Shown piece by piece: positions 46,744-57,382 of a stretch of 64,000 bases of DNA. Source of the DNA: Chrysoporthe austroafricana (taxonomy: Eukaryota > Ascomycota > Sordariomycetes > Diaporthales > Cryphonectriaceae). Where the stretch lies: the NCBI GenBank assembly GCA_001051155.2, contig JYIP02000018.1:62001-126000 (forward strand). Direction: 5' to 3'. Position numbers and translations under genes: made by a program. The notes beneath the pieces were generated by a model. The model did not search any database, was not told the origin of the DNA, and saw only the letters and a list, made by a program, of their open reading frames with translations. Positions within the stretch are counted from its first letter, which is position 1, and every line of letters starts with the position of its first letter.

Positions 46744-49700
46744 ATGGACTCCGTACGGCCTAAGGCGGACCATCTCATCCAGCGGATGGCATTGCTATGC
46801 TCACCTAGCTGGAAAAAGTCTACTGGATCATTCTCACCATCTGTTTATGACACTGCTTGGTTGTCTATGGTTCAAAAACCTCCTAACTCTGGCGTCTGGC
46901 TGTTCCCTCAGTGCTTCGACTTTGTCTTGGGCCACCAGCTTCCGTGCGGTTCTTGGCAGTCATATGCTACAACAGCGGATGGCATTCTAAACACAGCTGC
47001 CGCCCTTCTCGCTCTCAAAGCACACCTCAAATTGTCTCCAACCAACAAGGACTGGATTCTCCGCATTGAAAAAGCGGCGACCGCCCTTGAAGGGATGCTA
47101 CAAAACTGGGACATCTCATCGAGTGACCAGGTCGGGTTTGAGATTCTTCTCATCAATATCTTAACTCTTCTCGATCAACAGGGGGTCTCGATCAAATTTC
47201 CAGGTTATCAGCAGCTGAAGCGTCTTTGTGACCTGAAATTCGAAAAATTGCCTGCATCATACCTCGAAGAAGCTCCGTCGACATTATATCATTCGCTCGA
47301 GGCCTTTATTGGATATGTTGATTTTGACAAAGTCAAACGTTGGCGACAAGATGATGGCTCCATGCTTGGATCCCCGTCGTCGACCGCTGCGTATTTGATG
47401 AACTCGTCTGTATGGGACGACAAGTCTGAGGCTTATCTTAAAGCCGTATTGGAGCATGGTACTGGGGCTCGGGACGGAGGTGTGCCCTCTGCCTGGCCGA
47501 CGATATATTTTGATGTCACTTGGGTCAGTCACATGCCCGCAAAGACCGGCACATCCTCCTGCACAACGACCTCCGCGTTGAGTTTACCTTCATTAACGAC
47601 TAACACGTGTTTATATATAGGTGATCTCCACACTTGCAGAAGCCAGTTACAATATTCCCGAGGCCACGAAATCCACTTTTTCCGGATTTCTCAAAGATGC
47701 TTTGCAAGCCCAAGGAGGACTCGTTGGCTTTTGTAATGAACACTCTAGCCCTGTTTCACCTACATATGTCGGTCTGGTTAGTCTAACTCTCAATTGATAG
47801 CCCGTTTCACGCTCCCAGACGCAGACGACACAGCAAAGGCCATCATGAGCGCCAGGCTTTTGGGACTGAGTACAAACATTTGGCCTTTAATCAAGACATA
47901 CGAGGCCAAGAACCATTTCAAGACTTATCAAGGCGAACGAAACCCCAGTGTCTCGACGAATTGCAATGTCTTATCGGCTATCCTCATGCAGGAAGACCCA
48001 TTGCCATTCGTTCCACAGATCTTGAAAATTGTCCAATTCTTGTGCCGTCAGGCATCTCTAGGCATTACGCACGACAAGTGGGTGAGTAAACGGGTACGCT
48101 AGTCTGTCATCTAAGCAAAATCACAGGCTAATCCTAGTGATTACACAATAGCATATTCACGAGTTGTACTGGATGATGCTTATCTCGCAGGCATTCAGCC
48201 TGTTATACGAGACCGCGAATAAGAATATGACATTTGAGCGGGAGGTATTCAGCTACACCTCGTCACTAGGAGAACGAATACCCATGATATCCACGCATAT
48301 TTTGCTTAGGATAATGCTGTCACAAAAGGAAGACGGCTCGTGGGATCATACATGTGAACTCTCCGCATACGCCGTACTCTCGCTGTATCGGATCTATCGC
48401 TTTCCTTGGATACGATGTGTCGGTATCGACCAGCCCATCATCCGAAGTCTGAAACGCGGTCAGGCCTATCTCCTGCTGCAACAAAATGATTGGTGTAAAG
48501 GCCACTATCTCTGGACGGAGAAAGTCTCCTACGCCTCCGATCTTCTGTCAGAAGCTTACTGTGTTGCTGCAACACTTGTCGAGACGGGCGATGCTCATGT
48601 GCCTGATAAGCTAGAAGGTGGTCTTATGAAGGAGTATCTGCATTCAACCCTGGGATCAACGCTGAAGGAGGTAAAGAATATCGGTACACTCATCTTAAAC
48701 ACACCGATGTTTTCAAACACAGAAATGGGGCCCATGAAAATTGCCGAGCTGCAGGCGGCCTACGCATTAGGATCCCTCCAACGACAGCGCCTGGATATTT
48801 TTCCGCGTACGGGCATGGGGACAGACAAGTATCTTACCTTCATCCCACTGATATGGACTGCTTGCAACGCTCGGTGTGAGGGCTCAATAAGCCTTTACGT
48901 GCTACAAGAGATGGCCCAACTCTCTATGCTGAACTACCAGGTAGATGAGTTTATGGAACTTATTGTTGATAATGACCGCCGGGAAGATCTGCACTGGATC
49001 CGGACGGAGATCAATGATTTGTGTGTCGAAATCAGTCCTGTCCTCGGCCACACCGAGACGAACGGAATTGGACACGAAGATACGAATCAGCACACTGTTA
49101 ACACCCCGGAATGGCAACGCAAAATACTCGAGACCGTCAGGCCGATACTGAGTCAATACATCAAGCATGTCTTACGCCATCAATCAGTCATTTACGCCCC
49201 GGCCAGACTTCAGAGGTGGCTCGCAACCGAACTGAAAACATTCTTACAAGCGCACATCACACAAGTTGAGGACAGCATCCGCCACGGAAAAGGGAGAGAC
49301 CTGCCCGAGCGTACTCTATACAGCTGGGTCCGATCGATATCTGCAGACCATACATCGTGTCCATTCTCATTCGTCTTTTTCACCTGCCTGGTGGCCCCGG
49401 ACGTCTTCGAAGGGACAGAGGCGAGAATAGCATATATTGCCGAGGACCTTTGTCGACATTTGGCAACCATGTGTCGCCTTTACAACGATTACGGCTCTTT
49501 GGCCCGAGATAGAGCCGAGCGGAATCTAAACTCGGCTGACTTCTACGAAATCCAGGGAAAGGAGGACTCTATCATCAAGGACGAACTTATGTGGATTGCG
49601 AAGTATGAGCGTCGTGGGTTGGATATGGCGCTAGCTCAACTGACAGGGCTAAGCGGAGTGAACGAGAAGTTCGTGAGCGCGCTGAAGCTTTTCATTGATG

Positions 49701-49759
49701 TGACGGATCTATATGGGCAAATCTATGTCCAGAGGGATATATCTACCCCTCTGAAGTAG
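46744..49759 (+). CDS. Bifunctional copalyl diphosphate/ent-kaurene-type diterpene synthase (CPS/KS)
   Basis: Four exons: 46744-47523, 47621-47732, 47801-48081 and 48152-49759, giving 926 residues (fungal CPS/KS enzymes are about 950). The class II site is PDADDT, D304-D307 (DxDD), which protonates GGPP to a copalyl-type diphosphate. The class I site has DEFME at 656-660, the fungal variant of DDxxD, and the NSE-type motif NDYGSLARDRAE at 836-847, which ionise that intermediate for the second cyclisation. N-terminal blocks FSPSVYDTAWLSMV and DDGSMLGSPSSTAAYLM and the stretch GGVPSAWPTIYFDVTW-VISTLAEA are typical. No plastid-like transit peptide, as expected for a fungal cytosolic enzyme. The 47733-47800 intron (GTAATG...GATAG) was chosen over a 29-bp alternative. 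All catalytic motifs are intact, so it should be active. The exact hydrocarbon (kaurane, pimarane or other) cannot be read from sequence. Confidence 0.95.
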
Positions 49760-49874
49760 ATCATGCAGAGGAAGGAGTCCTTGTTTTGAATGCCGAAGGC
49801 ATAATATCTTGGATTTTTGAGCTATCCACCGAGCCACATGTGGTGTCAAATGAGAAGTCCTTCAGGAAACTACA

Positions 49875-50783
49875 TCAAAACAACCTATTATGGTTGAAGA
49901 AGGCCATTACAGACGCAAGGCAAAACTCGTCGGCAGCTCTGGCGGCAGCATGGCTCGGTACCTCATTCGCCCACATCTGCGACGCGACCACCAGCCCGAG
50001 GCCCTTGTTCTGAAGCTCCAGTATCTCGTCTTGGTTATTATAGTGCACGGTGACTTCCTCCTTGAGCGCGTTGCTAAGCGTTTCTGCGACATCCTCTATC
50101 GTCAAAGCCTCGCATGCCAAATCCACTTCCCTGCCAGCAAAGACAGCTGGCTGAGAAACGGCCTGGGTGGCAACAACTCCGACGTCACGCCCATCCACCC
50201 AAGCAATCCTCGTATCAGGCTTAAAGGAAACCCGAAGGCGCCTGTCTTCAGTGAATCCAGGGAAGAAGAAGGTACTGGCAGGCGATTGGAACAGTTGTAG
50301 GAAGCTCGCAGGCCGCACGATGGTCCAATAGTCGAAACCAGCTCCACGGACGAGGGTTTCTACTGTGTGCTTGAGCCTCCAGTAGTCGTACATAGGGTGA
50401 TTAGGGCCCCATCCCGGGAAATTTTCATGATTGCCCGTTTGCACCGCGGTGCTCGCCACAAATACGAAAACGCTTGGTGAGGACCGCGCGGCCTCCACTA
50501 CGTTGATGGCTCTCTGTACATCGACGTTGAAGTCGCTTAGATCAGGATGGATGAAGATGACAGCATCGACTTCCTTCATAGCAGAGGACAGAGATGCCTT
50601 GTCATCGAGATCACCGCGTATCAACTCGGCTCCTAGTTGCTTGAGCTCCAGGGCGGCGGGTCCTTCGGGATTGCGGACGAGGGCGTACACTTGATGGCCT
50701 TGCTTCAGACACTGGCGTACACACCCTCCGCCTTGTGTACCTGTAGCACCTGTAATGAGAACTCGTTTCGTATTGTGCGTCAT
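49875..50783 (-). CDS. NmrA-like NAD(P)-binding protein
   Basis: Single exon, 302 residues, start MTHNTKRVLITGATGTQGG. The Rossmann glycine motif GATGTQGG is at 12-19; then the typical ALVRNPEGPAALELKQLGAE and RGDLDDKASLSSAMKEVDAV, YDYWRLKHTVETLVRGAG and WTIVRPASFLQLF. This is the atypical SDR/NmrA class, whose members act either as redox sensors of nitrogen metabolism or as reductases in secondary metabolism. Its 3' end is 115 bp from the end of the diterpene synthase (tail to tail). A role in reducing a pathway ketone or enone is inferred from location only. Confidence 0.9.
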   Translation of the reverse strand: MTHNTKRVLITGATGTQGGGCVRQCLKQGHQVYALVRNPEGPAALELKQLGAELIRGDLDDKASLSSAMKEVDAVIFIHPDLSDFNVDVQRAINVVEAARSSPSVFVFVASTAVQTGNHENFPGWGPNHPMYDYWRLKHTVETLVRGAGFDYWTIVRPASFLQLFQSPASTFFFPGFTEDRRLRVSFKPDTRIAWVDGRDVGVVATQAVSQPAVFAGREVDLACEALTIEDVAETLSNALKEEVTVHYNNQDEILELQNKGLGLVVASQMWANEVPSHAAARAADEFCLASVMAFFNHNRLF

Positions 50784-52682
50784 GATAGCAGAGTGTTGTT
50801 CTTCCGTGCCAGAGTTGAATATCTAGCAGCATAAATAGCTAAATAGAATCTAGAATGACTAGCTAAAGGCGGATGGTTGGGGTTTTATAAAAAGAGGGAA
50901 CCCAGCTATGCTAATGTAACCCACGGGCTAAAATCTCAGAATCGAAACCCGCGGAAGCCGCAGCCCGTGCATTCCGATCACTTCTTCTTCCGATCACTTT
51001 AGCCAGCCAACTTTAAGCATTATTCTTGTTATAAATAAAGCGAATGGTTTAAGTTATAAGACCAGGCCGGATTTGTAAATTCAGAACCAATACGGCTCGG
51101 ATCTAACATTCGTAGCAAAGAAGTGGTTTTGTATATTTTACTTTCGGCGGTAAAGAATTGTACTAAAGCCCAGTTGCGTATCTTCCGCACTGCCATTCTT
51201 TTCTATTACGTAATCCCGATACTCGTTAGTCCAAAATGCGTTAAGGCCCTTAACAGACGCATAATAAGTATAAAGAAGCTCAGCTATGGGCCGGATATCC
51301 CCGCGGCTAGAATTAAAGATAACAGTCTAATTGGCACTAACGAGGCCTACCCCGGTATTTATATAAGGAGTCTATAGTACGGTATCATGGATGTACAGAA
51401 ATTGACTGATAACGGACTAATTGTATAGGGACGTCCGTACTCCGCAATTAGTCAAAACAATCGTCAGCTCGACCACCTTGCCATATCCACTCCAAGTCCC
51501 GCGCAAAAGAACCCTGGCTATGGAGATGGTTTTTAAGTCATCCTTACTAAGTGTCTGTGGCTTCTACATGACCAAGACGCTTTTTTATACTCATCCTAGT
51601 ACTGTAGTGCTTACGCCGGCATGAGGTGATCCAGTGATTGCCAGAGAATGTGAAAGGTATTTGTTTTGATTGCTACGCGTGTGTAGCCTAGCGTGTGTAG
51701 CCTAGAAGTGGATGCCTAACCCTGCACAGCTTACATCGTGCTATGTTACACGGGAGCCTCAACAACATGCAGGCCTGCTCATCTCGGCTCTGCCCAACCT
51801 ACGTTTGACGTTATCAGGCCGGTTCCTGAAGAACCTTCACTTCACAACAACTCACTGTTCAGATATAGTGTTGCTTCAGGTGTTGCGAATCAATATGAAA
51901 TTTACGAATCATGCGTTATCATAGAAGACATTACGGAGTTTATCCACTCAAAATCCACAGAACACCGGCAATGACTCAAACTCCTCCCCTGCAATAGACT
52001 CTCCCACATAATATAAAAGAAGTTCACCACCGAACCCCCCCCCTCCACAGATAGCGGCCACGATAAATCGATAAGATGTGTTTATCAATTTTTTGACCCC
52101 CACTGAAAGAGGCGGAGATAAGAAGACATGTTCAATGGTGGGTCGATTGACGTTGGGGCTGGATCCTTCGTTTGTGGGCTGATTTCTTCATACTACGGAA
52201 TACCGTACACAGTAAGCTGGGGGAGGGGGAATTAGTTTCGGACTAGAGACACGGATCCGTACTGGAACGACTGGCCGGGCCTAGTGTCTCCCCTATTACG
52301 AATGACAGGGACGAATCTGATTAGGTACGACTCTTGTACTGTCAATTTCAGAAAGTCTGTGGCGATCCAAATGGAAAAATCGGCATCCATCCACACGGAT
52401 GCAACCCGGATGCAACCGGAGCCGACCACAGAAATAAGACGCAGTCGCGCTAAGAGTGGGTGTTTCTGAGATGCTACCACGCCCACTAGAAATCTCACTG
52501 GCCTACCAAAAGAAGTCCGGCCCTGCTGCGAGCTCGCGCCGTGCACTCTCACGCCGCGCGTGTGCAGTCGTGCTCATAATGCTATCCCATTTCTTGCTTC
52601 CTGCCTATCATCTCGGACTTCCCAAGAACAACAATACCAAGTGCTGTCATTGACGTGCATCCGAATCGCTACCCCTGCGACC
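50784..52682. other. Spacer between NmrA-like and GMC genes
   Basis: 1.9 kb, divergent promoters at both ends. A short duplicated unit (GCGTGTGTAGCCTA twice near 51676-51704) is visible. A minus-strand stretch at about 51130-51320 reads protein-like (LNAFWTNEYRDYVIEKN), but I cannot assign it. Confidence 0.45.
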
Positions 52683-54699
52683 ATGTCTTCCAAGAATGTC
52701 GATTTATCTTCTATTGTTGGCTTAGATGCCGAACACTTCGATTTTATCGTCGTAGGCGGAGGGCTGTCGGGCCTCGTGGTCGCATCTCGCCTCACAGAGA
52801 ATGAGAACGTTCGAGTCTTAGTCCTGGAAGCAGGAGCAGACCGTCGCGGTGACCTGAGAATCAGCTGCCAGGGTCTCGCTCTCGCCACGTATTTCGATCC
52901 TGACTTTGACTGGTGTATGGTCACTGAGCCTCAGGTGAGTGTATCTCGCGACTTTTTCCGCACTGTTGAATGGCTTTGATGACAGGATCGACTGATTTTT
53001 TCTTTCAACATAGCGTGGGCTGAAGAATAGGCCTCTTGGTCAACCGTACGGAAAGACTCTGGGAGGCTCATCTGCGCAAGTCCGACCTCTTATCTTTCTT
53101 CAAGGAAGAAGCTGTTTCTGACCCTGCCGTAGTATCAACCTTGGTATGGTCATTTATCCCTCTAGGTCTGGGTTCAACTCATGGGAGAAACTCGGAAACC
53201 CAGGCTGGGGGTGGGATGGCATGGCCCAATACTTCCGGAAATTCCATACCTACACGGAGCCCGAAGCGAGTGTCAAGGAGCAGCTGATGCTCGATTATCA
53301 AGGCAAGGAAGCTCAGGGCTCTAGCGGCCCGCTTCAGATCTCGTACGGAAGTGGAGCAGGCTTTCCACCATTCAACTCAGCTTGGCCACGGGCATGGTCG
53401 AACTTGAACCGCGAGCTGATAGGTGACCCTATCACTGGTGTGGCGGTGGGGCCTTTCAATAACCCAGCTACGTTGGATCCTGTCACCAGGGAGAGGAGCC
53501 ATGCTGGGAATGCATACCTATCCGAAGAAGTCGCCAGTCGAGCGAATCTTCGCGTCATCACAGAAGCTCTTGTTACGAAGATTATCCTGGTCAGAGATGG
53601 CAATGGTGCTGTCAAAGCAACAGGTGTCGAGTTCAGGGATAAAGACGGGCAAGTGTACCGTATGCTCGCTACTCACGAAGTCATTATGGCAGCCGGTGCT
53701 ATCAAGACGCCTCAGCTCCTCGAGCTTTCCGGCATCGGAAACAAAGACATCCTTGCAAAGCACGGCATTAGTTGCCTCGTAGACAACCCCAACGTTGGCG
53801 AGAACCTGCAGGACCACGGCTTCGTCCCTTTCAGCTGGGAAGTTGCCGACCCAGCCACATCAGCTGACGCGATGCGCGACCCAGCCGTGGCTAAGATAGC
53901 AATGGAAGCTTTCACGACGGCCAAGGCAGGCCCGCTCAGTACAAACTCGCTTGCTTCCGCCTTTCTCCCCTTGCAGAATCAGGATTTCAGTACAGCATCT
54001 ATCGGAGACCTGTTGCCCGCTTATCTTGATCAGGAACCTGTTCCTCATGCCCTGAAGCAGCAGTACGAAGTCCTCCGCGGGCAGATTTGCGCGCCGGACG
54101 AATGCTTGGCACAGTACACCCTAGCTCCCTTTCAGATTACACCGAGAATGATGGACCCGTCGCCACAGGCTACATTTGCATTTAAGGAAGACGGTTTCTA
54201 TGCTTCTATTGTTGCGGTGCTGAATCACCCGTTCAGCAGAGGAATGGTTCATATCCGCTCTGGAGACCCGGAGCATGCGCCTATCCTCGACCCGCGCGCT
54301 GTGTCACACCCGTTGGATTTAGAACTCCATGCTCGTCACACCTTGCTCCTCGAGAAATTGAGGGACACAAGCCCGCTAAAGGAGTTATTCAAGGAGGACG
54401 GACGACGTCTTCATAACAAAGGAAAAAGGGTAGAGACCTTGGAGGAAGCCAAGGAGGCTGTTAAGAATAGGTACACGACGCATTTTCATGTGTGCGGTAC
54501 GGCGGCGATGATGCCGAGGGATGCTGGAGGAGTTGTTGACCCGAAATTGAGAGTTTATGGCGTCGGTGGGCTGCGAATTGTCGATGCTAGTGTTTTCCCA
54601 CTGATTCCTAGAGGAAACATACAGGCAGATGTGTACGCTGTGGCTGAGAAGGCTGCTGAATTATTGGCAGAGGGCTGGAAAGAGAGCCAGAGGCCGTGA
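52683..54699 (+). CDS. GMC-family FAD oxidoreductase
   Basis: Three exons: 52683-52934, 53014-53075 and 53133-54699, 626 residues. Intron 1 is GT-AG; intron 2 (53076-53132) has a GC donor (GCAAGT) and joins GGSS-A-INLGMVIYPSRSGF, exactly the conserved GMC substrate-loop region. FAD-binding GGGLSG at 25-30, LVLEAGA, and GMC signature 2 GAIKTPQLLELSGIG from 293. The catalytic pair is H557 (HFHVCGT) and N600 (PRGNIQADVYAV). No signal peptide, so intracellular. Enzymes of this class oxidise alcohols to aldehydes or ketones with O2 or another acceptor. It is at the right edge of the cluster, 1.9 kb from the NmrA-like gene, so membership in the pathway is likely but not certain. Confidence 0.92.
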
Positions 54700-55838
54700 T
54701 GGGGAGGCTCGGGGATTCATCACTCATAGGAACGCGTGAGTGGATTAAGCGCAGGTTATGGGCCCATAAATTGTCCAATTTCTAATTTACCCGCGGGTAG
54801 GAAGATGAGTATTGAGTAATTACTGTTCTGATGCTAGGGTTGCTAGGACTGTTGTGAAATGCCTATAATGAGGTGGAACGCTGACTTATCAGTCTGAAAA
54901 CTTATAGGTTTCTGTCCAGACGCTCACTGCGAAACGACAGACTATGGCGGGGTCATTGTTGCAGTGTCCCCTTTCACGCCGGATGCTTGTACATCGGGGA
55001 CAGGAGACGGCGCTATGGAGGGTCTCTGCAGCTAATTACGCTTGTAGTCCTCAATTATCTTTAATATCATACCGTTTCAGAGATACATCATGCCAGGAGG
55101 CTATTCTGTGTTTCCGTGACTCCGAAGTCTAGGCTGCCGGTAAGCAACGCGATATGGTTACTGTCCTGTTCACATCTGTGCCTACAGCTCCGAGGGCGCC
55201 TTGAACGAGCCACCGGACTAGACTGGTACTTCTGGCACTTCCACAGAGAATTACAATTTACTTAAGCCACGGATATTGCCCTGGACTAGTCTACGTGGAA
55301 GACACTTTAGACGACAAGTCCTCATCTTGACCCTAACATGTTCCAGCCCTCAAAGACTACTTGGTAGCAACGCCTCCATTACCATGTCGGCTTACACAAT
55401 GAGCTTGATTGTGGGCGCATTGACAGCTATCATAGCAGTGCCTCCAAGGCCATACTAACGGCCTCGATGCCCTTCTCAAATATTGTTGTCACAGGTTCCG
55501 TCCTCAATCTGGGTCTATTTCCAAACGCACTAGCATCCCTCTTGGCAATGTTCATGTTACTGTTACATTCTCGGGGACTACTGCAGCTAGGGAGCTCACG
55601 CTGCCGCCATGGCCCAGGGCTACAAACGGACTGCGCTCGGAATAAGACCAGTACTGCATATAAGTCGGACCCGGTATTTCCGGACCACCCCTAGTTCCGG
55701 ACCCCCCTCCCGGACCACACCACCATATAGACAACTAGATACATTCTCGATTTATTTCTTCTATTCAGCTACTACAATACATTCCTCTTCAGCAATAGGT
55801 AAATCGACGTCGCTCTCTCTATCTGAACTATCCTCTTG
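54700..55838. other. Spacer to the right-hand repeat block
   Basis: No supported gene. Contains a run of TTCCGGAC/CCGGACCAC repeats at 55676-55722. Confidence 0.45.
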
Positions 55839-56400
55839 TTAATTAACTGCATTTTGAGCCCTCTGTATAGCCCTGATATCAGCAAACTTGGAATTCGGGC
55901 TAATATCGACCTTCTTTCGTTTCCTAGGTCTGGATGCTTCAATCTGTACTTTTAAAGCTTTATTTTCTTCGAGAGCCTTAGCTAGCGATAGGTCTCTCTC
56001 GTCTTAAGCTTTTTGTATCTTTCTGAAAAGTAAACGCTATGCAAGTATAGAAGAGAGATAGTGCTGATTGCTTTGCAGCTAATAGTATAAATCTTTAGCC
56101 TTCCTAGGGGTCGAATATATATCTGATTGATTTAGGTTAGATTTCGGGATAAGTTTAGGTTTTGTTAATTATTCTGGACTTGAATCCGATTGCTTAGAAG
56201 TATATTGCTGGACGTTCTCGAAGAGAAGAGGGCTGAGGAATGGTTTAGCTAGCCTGATCGGCTATAGATTTATTGTTTTCCAGCCAGACTGGATATTCTG
56301 GCTAGATAGGCTTTCCTCTCGTACCAGGCGATAGTTCTCGAGGAAAAATTGCTTGCCTAGAACCGTAGAGTCGCCCTATTGACCTAGAAGGTTAACCTTC
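55839..56400 (-). pseudogene. C-terminal remnant of a pogo/Fot1-like transposase
   Basis: Minus strand, ending at the TAA 55841-55839. Recognisable blocks, from the N-terminal side: NYRLVREESLSSQNIQSGWK, the position of the family's GLWP motif (now NL-stop-P), LAKPFLSPLLFENV, and the basic tail RPRKRKKVDISPNSKF with FADIRAIQRAQ. These are hallmarks of the DDE_1 (pogo/Tigger, Fot1) C-terminus. Several stops break it, and the N-terminal DNA-binding and DDE core are missing. The remnant stops at the LTR starting at 56406, so the retrotransposon probably landed in it. Confidence 0.75.
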
Positions 56401-56405
56401 TTTCT

Positions 56406-56827
56406 TGTTATAACCCAGTAAGGGAACAAGGCATGCAGGGGAAAGAACGAAGACAGACAGGCTTTCTATCTGCAGCCCTACTTACAGTACCTTTCCTGTA
56501 GCTTAGGTAAGCCAGGGTTAGGGCAAGCAAGATCTGAGGATCTATGCTAGAGCTACCAGATCCAGGATCTGGGGATTTGTTACAGATCTAGCAAACCCAG
56601 TACTGAAAAGCTAGATATATAAGAACAGGATATCTACCAGATAGATTATTATAGCTTTTCAGTTATCAATCTAAATATTAATCGGACCTTATTATTAATA
56701 GCTATTCAAGGCTTATAAACCCTATAACCCTTAATAAATTCGTTTCCAAAACTCAAAGCTATACTTAATACTGTTCTTGCTAGCATAAACCTTTCGATTT
56801 TACAGCTATTTCAGCATTGCTATAATA
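56406..56827 (+). repeat. LTR of the 416-bp family (solo or tandem)
   Basis: Begins TGTTATAACCC and ends near GCTATAATA; about 422 bp. It carries CAGATCCAGGATCTGGGGAT, the TATATAAG box and the flanking ACTGAAAAGCT/AGCTTTTCAGT inverted repeat. It is the reverse orientation of the LTR at 34186. No target duplication is visible. Confidence 0.75.
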
Positions 56828-57055
56828 TTATAACCCATCCAATATGCAGGATACGAATGAAAGCAGCCCAATAGCGAGGCACGGAAACGGGCGCAACCCA
56901 GACTCAAGATAATAGGAAAATGATTATATAATCAGGGTTAGGGTTATAAAGGAAGCAGAATCTGAAAATCTGCCCCAGATCCCCTAAATCCAGGATTTGA
57001 GGATCTGTTCCAGATCCGATAGATTCATACTGAAAAGCTGGATATATAAGGATAC
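56826..57055 (+). repeat. Partial LTR of the same family
   Basis: Begins TATTATAACCC immediately at the end of the previous LTR and runs to the TATATAAGGATAC at 57043-57055, where the next element is inserted. Its downstream half is missing. Confidence 0.65.
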
Positions 57056-57320
57056 TGTTATGAATTAACATACAGAAAGAAGAAACCCCAACCTGGGACC
57101 AAACCAGGCAATAAAGACACGTACCCCGCAAGGAGTACGTAAGCTAGGGTTAGGGTTATCAGGGCTTGGACCTTACCCTTGATAGCTATATTGGCTTATG
57201 AATATTGCGAAACTCAGTAAATTCGTCTTGAAGCTCAAGATTGTATCCGGCATCGCTCTTGTTAGCATAAACCCCTTGACCCTATAGTCCCTCTAAGGAT
57301 CTGTTGTAGCGTTTATAACA
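57056..57320 (+). repeat. Deleted 5' LTR
   Basis: 265 bp; aligned with the reverse complement of 62057-62473 it jumps from GGTTATCAG.GCTT to GGACC, losing the central promoter segment. Confidence 0.75.
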
Positions 57321-57382
57321 TTTTGACAACTCTTATTCAAGATCGGTTCGGTATATACCCTTTGAGCAATATTCAGGACATA

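Noticed and set aside
47772..47800. 29-bp intron (GTCTGG...GATAG) in the diterpene synthase
   Set aside because: Too short for a fungal intron; the 68-bp intron 47733-47800 has a better donor, has a CTAAC branch-like site, and also keeps the frame.
49786..50013. ORF just after the diterpene synthase stop
   Set aside because: Mostly overlaps the minus-strand NmrA-like coding region, which has the strong family match.
51123..51377. 84-codon plus-strand ORF with hydrophobic start
   Set aside because: The opposite strand reads equally well, and neither shows a known family.
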